Shown here in pieces: positions 37,378-48,627 of a DNA stretch of 64,000 bases. The position numbers were made by a program, and so were the translations under genes. This DNA comes from Geosiphon pyriformis (Eukaryota > Glomeromycota > Glomeromycetes > Archaeosporales > Geosiphonaceae): the NCBI GenBank assembly GCA_016748015.1, contig JAAOMT010000608.1, positions 1-64,000 of the forward strand, given 5' to 3'. Within the stretch, counting starts at the first letter, position 1. Each line of letters starts with the position of its first letter. The notes beneath the pieces are model-generated. The model was not told the origin of the DNA. It searched no databases and was given only the letters and a program-made list of their open reading frames with translations.

Positions 37378-38574
37378 CCCGACTATGTGTATAAGAGAGT
37401 AATTTAAACTTTTAAAAAACAATATTTTCTTTAAAAGATTCAATATTTTTTTTACAACCACATTTATCAAATATTAAAATAATATTTATAAAATCAGATA
37501 ATTAGAAGTAGAATCTTCAAGAACATAATAATTAGGGTATAAAATATTGAATTAAAAAATATTCATTTAAAAAATACCAATAAATTATTTTAGATTATTT
37601 AGTATTGATATAGAAACATATTAAATGTTAAAAAATTTTGTATAAAAACAGTTTTTATATATTGAATTCAATTGAAAAAAATTAGTTAATTTAACAAAAA
37701 AATTGAAGAATAAAAAATAGGCTATTATTATTTTTTAGCCTGAAATAAATTTCAACTATTGTAAAAGTTAAAAAAATTATTGCATTTTTGAAAACATTCT
37801 AAACTATTTGCGATTTTAAGGAAACAACCATAAATAAAAGGTTAACCGTTTTTAATGCCATCATCAATCTTTCGGGTAACTTTGCTCATTTAAAAGAAAA
37901 ATTAAAAAGAAATTCTAATCAAAAAACATCTTTTGATTTTTCCAGCACAATAACTTATAAGATAAAAAAAACACATTTAAATATAGAGTCCTTTAATACA
38001 TTGGAGATAACGCGTTTTGTACCTTTTTCTACCCACAAAACTTAAATGGCCAAGGTATGAGTTTAAAAAACTTGAAAATTTTAACCGAGAATAAATTAAA
38101 AGGGTTATAAATCGTAACGAGTCACATTATAAAATTCTTTGGGTAAATGTGCCTGAAATTACAGGGCAATTGAAAGAGACCTAAAAAATCAATAAAAACT
38201 CAGCTCCTTGTAAACTTCAAATTTCAAATAGAGTTTTTAATTTTCTTTAGTCACTTGTGTTTTGAATATCTTTGGATAATTTTTTTGGATTGTTTCATGT
38301 GACCTATTTATTTTAATTCTATAACTGTACTTTTTTTGGTATTCATTATTATTAATTTCTTCTTTAGAATTACCACACTTTTTGAAAAATGGTTCACAAA
38401 TCAATATCATCTTAAACAGCAATGACCACGCGATGTTTACATTAGAGAAATATTTTAATTAATTTCTGAACTTTTAATAAATTATTCATAAATCTCTTTA
38501 AAAAGTAATATTATCTCACCAAATTTGTTTTCATCAAATGCGGTACACATCAAAATAATTGCTTTGTGATATAA

Positions 38575-38608
38575 AATCAAATCAAATCAAATCAAATCAA
38601 ATCAAATC
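38575..38608. repeat. (ATCAA)n microsatellite
   Basis: About six perfect tandem copies of the pentamer AATCA in intergenic DNA. Confidence 0.95.
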
Positions 38609-40690
38609 TGTATTAAATTAACCATATTATATTAGCCAATATCATAAATTTGCAAGTTAGAAACTCATTAAACTTTGATGTGATACGATTTTTACTTTTC
38701 ATCAAGTGATTTTAATCTGGGAAGAAAAATCTAGATCGAAAATTTGAAATTATTTGAAATTTTGCCAATATCCTAAATGTCAAAGGTCTGTGCTAATATT
38801 GACCAAATTTTGAAGATGTATTAAATGATCTTTCATGACATAAAAAATTCCCTTATGATGATCACAATTGATGCAAGCTAATTCTCATGAGAATGTATCT
38901 CAAAAAAAGAATCAGACAATCAATCAAGTAAAAAAAGATTTTAAACCCTATTTTTGGCTCTATTCAATTTAAAAATCCCCGCATAATTCTAATCGCCTTT
39001 TCAATTTGGTTTTCCCAATTTTTTTTGACCCACCTATTAGGTATTTATTAATGATCCAAAAGAATTTTATTTCAGATAAAGTATTAATTTTTTAGCCAGG
39101 CATTGTAGATTATACAGTCACTCCAATTTGAATTTTCTGAAAAAAAAAAATCTTTTTTTCAGTCATCCCCTTAACCCATTTCATTAGAAAAACAAAGATT
39201 GAGCCTTTAATGAAATTTTTATTTTAGGCAAATTTATAAAATTTTTAGCACAAAACGGGTGCTTTAACTTATCCCTTATTATAATTAAAATATTAAATTT
39301 TACTCTCTAGAAATAGATACTTTTGAACAAAAAATTTTTGAAAAAGAAAATAAAAAATAGTACAACCCTTATTATTTATATTCAATCCGTAGCCACTTCC
39401 AAATTGGCTTGACAAATTTTGGAATTGAATTTACTTCTCATTTCATTAGGTAATATATTAAATTTGTTTTTGAGGAGAAAATTGAGTTTGTGAACACAAT
39501 TTAATTTTAAAAAAGAAATTCATTATTGGAATGGTCACTACATACCCGAATTGTAAATAAACCACTTTAAAAATTTAGTTCGAAATTTTTAATATTTATA
39601 TATGGGCGTACTTTGCACGAGATCTCATAGGCGATTATTTTGATTGGCCGGCCTATCAGTAGATCTTTGAAACACAAAACTTTAATTAACCACGCTGTGT
39701 CACAAAATGATCAAACTGAAATTTTTTATTTTCTGAAAATCACAAGAACGCATTGCCTCCATGTGGTCCAGAATGAGACCTTGTCCTAACTACAACAAAG
39801 ATAAATGACTAAAAGCTTCATTAAATTGGAAATCTCAAATTTATGTACAATGAAATCCTTAGATTTTGCTTTTCTTTTTCTTTTTTTTTTTTCACAAAAA
39901 AGTCAGAAATTAAAATGTAACCATTTTTGGCTGAAAATTTCAAGTTTGGCTCTATGCCGATCTTAGTTCAGTATGTTACAAAATTCGCTAAAGAGAACAA
40001 TGCACAAAATGTGGTACAAGGGAAATTGGGTGATACCTACTAGATTTTACATGGAGTTCGTTTGTTTCCTGATGCGAAAGTTGACTTTTGAAACATCACC
40101 TGCTCTATTTATATGCTTGGTTAATTTCAAATCAAAAAATATTTGGAGGTTGGAATCATAGTTCCGTTTCTCATAATCGTCAACTTAATAATAATTGAAA
40201 CCATGCTAATAAACTTTTAAGGTTCAGGATTTTTGTGAGTTGCCACTTGATTTGGAAAATTCTTTTCTTAATAAATTGTTGATTCCCCAAAGAATTTCTA
40301 CAATGAATCATTTTGAATAAGAACGTTAATATTATTTACAAACTCTTGATAAGGCACTATTAATAAAAAATACAGTTACTATCAAGTCAAAAAGCAAATT
40401 TCACATATAATACCATTTCTTGCCTTAACCATTACCAAATACCAATACCAATACCAATACCAAAAACTCACTTCAATCCTTTCATCAAGTGGTTCAAACT
40501 CATACATCACAATAGTCACTTCCTTTCTGCTGACAAAATAGGAAGAGTTTATTCATTTTCTGTCGAGTGCTTACTTGGTTCGTTCCATCTTATTCCTTGT
40601 CTACAACAGACAAGTAGCCGAGTAAGACAGTCGATAAAACAAAAAGCTCTTGACTTCAAATATATACTAGTGGCAAAGATCTAACACATT

Positions 40691-42811
40691 ATGGCATCAT
40701 CAAATGAATCACACTCACCTCAAGTTCAGCACCAATCTTCGACACATATGATGAAGACCACGAGGTCAGGAAGACCTTTTGTCAAGGTTTGTTGATGAAA
40801 GGTCTAATATTTTATTGATTGATATTTTGGGAAGGATTTCGAAATAATTCCCAGTTTAGATTTATGACTTGAACTTCATATCGCTCATTTCCACTCATAC
40901 TTCGATTCGACTCCTTTGTTTGAACAGGATATTCATGATTTATTCTCGACCTTAGTTGTATCACTACCCATGGACACCCATCGACACTTATTTCGTACTT
41001 ATCCAAACACTTTTACAACTGAAGAGGCTGTTTTGAATTTGGGCTCTTTGAAATTCACTCAATCTAATCGTTCTCCAGATCCCAAAGATCCTTCAAGAAT
41101 TATAACTACCACTACTACGACTACATTTAGCATGACCAAAGATATGGCAAAGAGTGTTTGTCAAACATTTATGGACGCAAAGCTTTTCGAGCATTCTTCA
41201 GATACTACATCAAGAATATTTCGAGACAAAAATTTATATTGCCTCACACCGAAGGGTGTACACATTCTTGAGAAGTTTGTAGTACAAAATGGAATAATCG
41301 CAAACAATCTGACACGAATGTTCACATCTCAACTAGCACCAATCAAACTATATTACTTGGAAAGAAATCCTGATAATGATGCTTTATTGCTGAATAAGTC
41401 GGTAATTGATGAAATATTTCGGAGATTTGTTGGCCCACGACCAAATGATATCACACCGCATCAAAAAGATAAAGACAGTGAAAAGGATACTGTTTCAGAT
41501 GCTGCATCAAGTTCATCTGCAGAAAAAGGTGATCGTAATTTGGGAATTGAATTAAAGGATCGACAGCAAAATCATAGAGTTTTTCGTCAAACCTTTTATG
41601 GTCTACCAGCGTTAGATTGGATATGTGATTTTACTACAGCAATTGCTCGTGAGGAGGCAAGCAAAATTGCCAACGAATTTTTAAGATTAGGTCTCATTGA
41701 ACCTGTTCCTGATAAAAAAATTGAGAAAGATAGTCATCATGAACCGAGACTTTCACGGAGCACATTGTATAAAATAACCAGTGAAGGACGACGTGTTGCG
41801 GGCTGGGATCAAGTAATTTCACAACCAATCCCTATTAATCCAGAAAAATTCGAAAGAAATGGAATACGTGGGATGCTTAGTATTGCGCATATGAACAAAT
41901 CGGACAATTCAAGAAGTAGGAATGTTCAATTATCATCATCACTTGATTCTGAAAGTGGAAGTCATCTTCATAATGCTACAATCAAAGGGCATCGACCTCG
42001 AGGTAATTCTGTTAGTGAAAGACATTTTGAAGGGCACTCAAGTCATCACGAATCAAATACAAAAAAACTTTCCCAGATTCTTGAAGATCTAACACTTCGA
42101 TCCCATTTTATGGACTTCTTGAAAGCGAATTTTTGTGAAGAGAACTTACTATTTCTCTTGGACATTCAACAATTTAAAGCAAAACATTCCCATAATTTGG
42201 ATGAGAATGGTGAACCGAAAGGTGAAGAGGAGCGGCAATCATTAATCGCAGACTCTTTTCGAATCTACAATAATTTCTTAGCACCTGCATCAGTCAATGA
42301 ACTCAATATTGATTATGGAATGCGACATCAAATGATTCAATACATGACATCAATCATGTCTCATAAGCGAGAAATCGAGAAATTAGACTCGGAGCATCTC
42401 TCCAATGTTCCGGGCTCGTCTCAAACCCAGGCAACTCCGATCACTGTTCGCTTATATGATGAAATTCAAGACACAATCTTTCGATTAATGGCAACGGATT
42501 CTGTTCCAAAATTCAGCAAAACAGATATATATCTAACCACTGTATTCGGACGACCCGGTCATGAAAATGGAGTAACACTTACAAAAAAGAATAGTATACT
42601 GAGTTCGCATGGTAAGAATGAAACCAAAGCAGCTGCACGACACAAGAAGGACTCTTCCAATGGATCGAGTGGATCAGACGGAACGAAAGAAACGCCTAGA
42701 ATTATTACAACAAAGCCTTCGGTTGCTACTATTATGACAACAAAGCCTTCGGTTGCTACTGTTATGACTACAAAAACGAATGGTATTGTAGTAAACGGTC
42801 AAGCGTTATGA
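40691..42811 (+). CDS. DEP-DEP-RGS regulator of G-protein signalling (Sst2/FlbA type)
   Basis: Two exons, 40691-40786 and 40928-42811 (659 aa), joined in phase 0 (GTCAAG|GTTTGT, GAACAG|GAT). This is a GTPase-activating protein for G-alpha subunits, like yeast Sst2 and Aspergillus FlbA. Domains: first fungal DEP about residues 35-150 (HDLFSTLVVSLPMDTHRHLF, MTKDMAKSVCQTFMDAKLFEH, YCLTPKGVHILEKFV); second DEP about 225-320 (VFRQTFYGLPALDWICDF, EEASKIANEFLRLGLI); RGS about 415-560 (LSQILEDLTLRSHFMDFLK, FCEENLLFLLDIQQFK, IYNNFLAPASVNELNID, RLMATDSVPKFSKTDIYL). The DEP region usually tethers the protein to a receptor. The N-terminus and tail are Ser/Thr/Lys-rich; the tail holds a two-copy 10-residue repeat. 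Orthology to a single named gene is not certain, so no symbol is given. Confidence 0.93.
42707..42766 (+). repeat. Two-copy 30-bp minisatellite in RGS gene tail
   Basis: Two tandem 30-bp units, differing at one base (A/G), encode TTKPSVATIM and TTKPSVATVM near the C-terminus; the multiple-of-three unit keeps the frame. Confidence 0.95.
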
Positions 42812-44187
42812 TTAGCTGAAAATATTGCGATACCATGAACTTGATTTTGGAAAAACTTGTAAATTACCCAGGGGTATTTCAAATTTATTTTTAATTAATA
42901 CTATATTATAAACTATACTTGAGTCTACCATCTGTATTATTTTCCTTCAAAAGCCCATTTAGATAGAACCCATAGTCTATTATCTCAATACCTAATACCC
43001 TTGTTTATCTATATCTAAAATTTAATTCAGCATCTGTCTGCTCCTTTCGCTCTCCAAAAGTCAAGTAATATTTTTCGCGGCGAATAAATAAAAAATTGAG
43101 AATTAAGAAAGATAAAGTTATATGTAAACCATTTTTGTTCTATTTAAATAAGTTCATTATGTAAGTGTTTAATTGCATATCCCAATAAGTAGTTGGGTAT
43201 AAACCACAACTGCTAGCGAATTCCAAATAATTTAAGAATATTTTATCACAGTTCTTTGAAGGTTGATTCTTAAACCCATCCAAAATTTGACAAAATCCAT
43301 CCCAACCAAACGACTATATATCCCAAAAACACTTTCAGGAACATAATTACTCCAGATACCATCGAAAAGTAATTTTCAAATTGAAATAAATCTTCTTGAC
43401 TCGAGATGTAGTATTTTTGATCATGTGGATTTTTGCGAAGAGTCAGAATTACTATGTGCCTAAATTTTAGGTATTTAATTTCAGGTTGAATTTTTTTGTT
43501 ATTTGGCGGCAGTAAGAAATAAATTTGATGCAAATGCCTACCTTGCTGCGATAATACGTTTCGGGAAAATACGAAGTTGCGTGTTAGCTGAAAGATCAAT
43601 AACGGCCTTTGAGGTTAGCGTGACATCAGTTTTTTCAGGGCTGAACCCTGTAATGAAATCGTACTTGTGAATTCAAGCTGAATGGCTTGAAAGAAACTTT
43701 GGAAAGATATAAAATTTGAAAACTCACAAATGTCATGGACGACAGGCCTGCTAGGCAACAAGATAACTGCTTAAAAGTTTTTATTTATTTATTTAATTAA
43801 TGCATTTCTTGAAAAGGATCGATTACATTTTGTCACTGTTATTACAAACCTCGAAAAAATCGATATATATTGATAACAGCATCTCTTGATCCTGGGTTCC
43901 CTTTGACAAAGAGGAAAGGATGCCTAAATTCTACATTATTAACAAACGTTTCTCTGATCTCTTTGATGTATCTGAAAGAATTATCTGGTGAAGCAATAAG
44001 ATTGTTTATAATTATTGGAATGTCCTGAAGTGGATTTTGCATTGAAGAGTAGCTCTTTAGAATTAAAATAAATTGTAAAAATTCATGTTGAGAGCCCATT
44101 TTATGTGTTTTCTTTTTAGCTATTTGAGATTAATTGACTCCTTTTTATCATGAACATTTTGATTGTGTTGTTTAGATTAGTAATTTA
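42812..44187. other. Intergenic region with unassigned minus-strand frames
   Basis: Two minus-strand frames, 43270-43599 and 43842-44099, stand out slightly. The second (85 aa) ends PFLFVKGNPGSRDAVINIYRFF; the GNPG turn recalls lipid-droplet hydrolase (LDAH) proteins, but no flanking exons with that fold were found. I treat both as unproven. Confidence 0.35.
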
Positions 44188-45594
44188 TCAATACATTTTG
44201 GGATATAGAATTGAAGGCCTCAGGTTACATTTCCCGAAAGTGACCCCAAAGTAAGGCCCTAAAGGGGAGCCTTCAAAGTCTGTTGAATAATCAGATGTTC
44301 CAACGTTACAATTCTGTAATTAAATAACTTTTAGAAAATTGTCTCCAAAATAAAAAGCACCTTTCTAAATTTTTTACTTACATGATTTTCCTCACCAGTA
44401 GAACTATCAGCTAAACACATATAAATCGGTAAATTGAGGTCGTGGGTTCCCATATACGTAACTCCCTGCCCTCTTTCATGTTCACAATCACAATTTTGAT
44501 TAGCAATCCAAATTTCTACTCCATGATGTCGGAAATATGGAGTTGGTAAGAACAATCTTGAAATATAATCGTTTGTGTGTGTAATTCGATATACTAGTAT
44601 AGTACTTTCGATAAGTTGGGCAAATTCAGGTGTACCTATTCGAGGTTGACCAAATGTATACGTTTCTACAATAAAATTCGGGTTAAGCCAATCTTGAAAT
44701 TCTCCCCCGTTTAGTTTTAGCTGAAATGATAAAGCGGCAAGAACAGCGTAGACTATCAAATAAAATTTGGTGTTTTAAGAATTGAATTTGAAGCCTTTGA
44801 TTGATCATGAAAGAAACTCTACAAAGGGTAGGAATTTCACACGTACCACCACCAACACCATGCCCTGTGAATATAATTCGGTCGTAATACGGACTATGTC
44901 TAATAGGGTATAAAATACTCTCGATTTTAGTGAAAAGAGCAGGTAACACCTCTTGAATATCGCCATTCCAAAGAAAATCAACTTTAGCATTTGGAACTTG
45001 AGCCATTCTAAAGTATAATGAACTATATCGTTCAATCATTGTACGTTGGGCCAATTGATATGGCGTGTATTTCTCCCCTCTGAAATATGCTATTATGCTC
45101 CCCTCTTTGGCTACGACGTCGGCTGAGGATATAAAAAAAAACTCATGAAAAGAATGCATGATATTAAACAGTGAAAAGAGAGAAACACTCTATGCCAAAC
45201 CTTTGATATCACGATTACTTAAATACTTTCCAATTTCATTTTCGTGACGACAGTACCCATAATTTGCATATTTTGCTATTTTCGAAATTTTGAGTATCAA
45301 ATGCCAGTTGGTTATATCTAACTCCCGATCATTTATTCTTTTCTGAATACGATTCTGTGCATTATTCTTGAATTGAGAAATATTCGTAGAATTGTCCTCA
45401 ATCGAAAAATAATTTGAAATTTTTTTTTTATTACTTAAATTCTTAAAGTTCACAATATATGTATGACTCAAATAATAGATCTTTAGAATTTTCCACATAG
45501 AACCAAAGACTATGAAGAATATTATCATCTGAAATATCAAAGATTTTCGTCGCTCTCTAGAGATATATGTAGTAAAATTATAAATTAGCTTCAT
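44188..45594 (-). CDS. Membrane-anchored class-3 lipase-like protein lacking nucleophile serine and histidine
   Basis: Four exons: 45594-45201, 45122-44847, 44752-44382, 44313-44188 (388 aa; phases 1, 1, 0, as in the other two genes). The N-terminus begins with a basic stretch (SRERRK) and then a long hydrophobic segment (about residues 19-36), more like a signal anchor than a cleaved signal peptide. Core: SIIAYFRGEK, elbow GHGVGGG (about residues 218-224) where Ser is Gly, TFGQPRIG, HTNDYIS with the usual acidic residue. The C-terminal block reads SPLGPYFG, so the His seen as DHFGPY in the other two copies is missing as well. Conserved terminal cysteines remain (YMC, NCNV, GKC). It is the most diverged of the three and keeps only one triad residue. 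Confidence 0.85.
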
Positions 45595-47525
45595 TGGTAA
45601 GAAGCTAAGCTCCCAAGTAAATTTTAAATTTTTCCGTTACTAGAGGATAAGCATTAGTATTTGAAGTTTTCGACTCTCGTCAAAAATCGGCAATCTCAAA
45701 AGGAGTACCCGGAAAATCTTAATAAAGTAGTTAATGGTTGTAATTCTCAGAATACATGTAGTAGATAACAAAATTAAATTAATAAATATTATTTTCAGGC
45801 CTTTTAAATTTTGATCTGTTTATCTATCCTATTCAAATAAATTAGATTGCCTCTTTTATATATATATATATATATATCAAAAGTATTTAGAATAAAATGA
45901 TCGAGTTAGAAAAGAAATTGTGCAAGAATTGGTTGAAATTGAAAGAACTTGTGTTCAGTCCCTAATTATAACGATCCTTTTGTAGGACATACAGAAGCTT
46001 GTAGGGAATCTTCCGCATGAGTAAACTTTCACGTCTCTGTTTTGTTAAAGACAAGAGAGATCTGGTCTCTTGGCTCTTTAATAGATGATACAAAATACAG
46101 CTCTTTCGAAAGGTATATAATACGAGTTGAATTAATTGTTTTTCCGTTGAAAAAAAAGATTTTTCAAATTTAAAAATAAGCGTGCTAGAGCATTTTTCAA
46201 AAATTTTTCTACATATACCATAAATTCTAAACAGCAAAAATAAAACCCTACAACTAAATTTGCTTTAATTTTAATTTGGCAAAGATCCAGTTATTTAAAA
46301 ACACTTATATTTTTTTATAATTCAAATTACATGTATATTTAATATTTTAATAAATGCAATGAATTTTTTTTAAAAAATAAAATTAATATTAATATGTTTA
46401 AAATTATGTATTTGAGCTTTCAAATTAAAATTAAAATACCTTGGTTTAATTTTTATAATATTTATGAATTTTCGATTATGATTTTTCTATTTACAGATTT
46501 TAAAAAATATATTATTATTTAATCAATTTCAATCTTTCTATAACGTTTGATTAAAATGAAATATATAAATATATCAATTAAATATAAAAATTAATTTCAA
46601 ATAAGAAATATTTAAAAGTTGACATAAAAATATTTTTTTACTCAATTCATCTTTTGTTGAACTTGCAAAATTTATGAATATTGCAGAATTTATGAATATT
46701 ATAGAACATTTTAATCACTAATTTGTTTCAATAAACATCTAAATTATATGGTAATTTCTGAGATGAAATTTCTAAAATTATGAAGCTAAGACATGTATAA
46801 CCTGAATTTCTCTCTCTTAAGTTGCAGAGATGTACTGGATTTTGATATCATCTGGCATTTATAGTTTTTTAATCTGGATAATTAAAAGATTTTTCTTTGG
46901 CAGTTTGATGAAATACGTATTATTATTTATAAATGTGCAATCTTTATGATTAACCTTAAAAAATATATAACTTTTAAAAACAGCGAGTAATAATATTTTA
47001 CAAATTTCAGCTAATAAACCCTAAATTGAATTTTTGAAATTTCGTGTGATTGATTATTTACTTTCGGTTTGGTTCTCTGAGAAAAATATTGCAGTCCTGA
47101 GGTATACTCAAGAATTGTTATGAATATAAATTTTGGAACCATATTAAAAAAAAACTTTTTAAATAGTTTTACCCTTGTCATTTGCTAGAGTGTTATGATC
47201 CACGCTCTTGGACGAGTGCATCGTAGATCAGTGACTTACACCCTTTTGATTGGTTCTGAGAAATATTTACTTTTGCCTAATTCGACAAAATTTATGTCAA
47301 AAACAACTTTTCCAAGTAGAGCTTTTTCACCAGTTTGCGTTCTCAGCCGAAAATTTTGGTTTGCTAACATTCTGTGGTAAGTTTGGGAGTCTTGAAATCA
47401 CAAAAACTTTCATATTACTCTAACCCACCTAACATGAATAATGTTTTTTCTCCTTTCATTCGAAGATATTTGTAAAACAACTGAAAAACTTTTTCAAAGA
47501 AATATCTAACGGTCATACACTTAAA
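45595..47525. other. Intergenic, partly AT-rich region
   Basis: A (TA)n tract lies at about 45858-45878 and an AT-rich stretch at about 46250-46800. The minus frame at 45962-46237 shows no domain. No gene recognised. Confidence 0.45.
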
Positions 47526-48627
47526 ATGAACGATTTACAAACACCTACCCGATTGGATCCGCAGCATACAGCTCAGATTATGCAAAAAACTGAAGAGGTT
47601 GGGTAAATTGATGAAATCTTTGACATTTGAACCAAATGAGAATTCGAACAAAACAAAAATACAGGATATCTCATTGACTTGAGACTTATTTCAAAATTCC
47701 AAAATTTATCATTCGTAGGCTATAGAAGCGTACAGGATAGCAGGTCAACAAATGCGTAAGGTATCCCGGATTTTAGGGGAATTACAAGTCATGCTTCCAG
47801 AAGGCATGTGTATTCGATTACCATCTGGTGAAGCTAATATTTATGCACACTTTGAACACATTCAACAACCGACACACCCATTCGATAATCTTCCACAAAG
47901 TGATCAATTAGTCTCACCATCGCCAATTCCGTCTACTTGGCTAAAAGAATCAAAATGGGGAAATATTGTTCCAAAGAAAGCCATAAGATTTCAAGAATCC
48001 TCTATGGATGAAGGCGAATCACATGATGAGTTCTTTTTATCCCCCTTAGCAGATTCCGCATCTAAGACAAAGAAACCTCGGAGAAAAAGCAAAGCAAAGA
48101 AAAAGATTCGATATAAGCCTTATAAGAAACCTTCTCTTTCCAAAAGTAGACTCTCCCTGAATGAACCCCAAGTCTTGACGAGGTCTAGAAACAAAAAAAA
48201 CCCAGGAAAATCTTCAACTTCCGGTTTACAGGAAAAGATTATTCTTACACTAAAGCAGAAACCGACAAAAGCCAAAGAACAGGCTACTTCTCGCTCGAGT
48301 TCAATTTCAACGGCAAAAAAATCTGGTCCATCATATAGTAAGAAACCGTTGACGGCTGAAGAAGCCGATCTCGTGGAAGAACTCCTTAAATATATGGAAC
48401 CACGTCTAGCTGATGGTGCCATCTCTCAAAAAGGGATCGCAACCGAAATTCGAGAAAGATCTGGGTTTACTTCGCAAATTGCTCAAGGTACCATCTCCAA
48501 AATGTTACGACGCCTTGAGGTACCTAAAGATCCGGTTACAATTGAAGCTATTCGTAGTTGGATTGCTGTTGAGAAATCTCGGAATAAAACTACCACCAAA
48601 GGAAAGAAAAGAGCCAGCAAAAAATGA
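47526..48627 (+). CDS. Basic protein with putative C-terminal helix-turn-helix
   Basis: Two exons, 47526-47602 and 47736-48627 (322 aa), using GG|GTAAAT and TACAG|GATAGC, the best consensus sites; an alternative join (GAG|GTTGGG with CGTAG) also keeps frame and would add a few residues. After a short N-terminal helical part (QQMRKVSRILGELQVML), the middle is strongly basic and disordered (KTKKPRRKSKAKKKIRYK; KRA tail), like a nuclear protein. Near residues 225-305 a helical domain reads EADLVEELLKYMEPRLADG, ISQKGIATEIRERSGF, IAQGTISKMLRRLEVP; QGTISKML is close to the recognition helix of CUT/HNF1-type DNA-binding domains. A DNA-binding role is likely but not proven; I cannot name the family. 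Confidence 0.65.

Larger units (their letters stand above)
36900..40690. other. Long gene-poor region
   Basis: AT-rich intergenic DNA with microsatellites (listed separately). Open frames at 38237-38422 and 39973-40161 show no domain. A TATA-like AATATATAC at about 40659-40667 sits shortly before the DEP-RGS start. Confidence 0.5.

Noticed and set aside
37117-37470. Poly-Ile and poly-Asp/Asn open frames
   Set aside because: They are simply the translation of a triplet microsatellite.
43842-44099. Possible lipid-droplet hydrolase-like gene (GNPG turn)
   Set aside because: Only one short frame; no catalytic elbow or further exons found nearby on the same strand.
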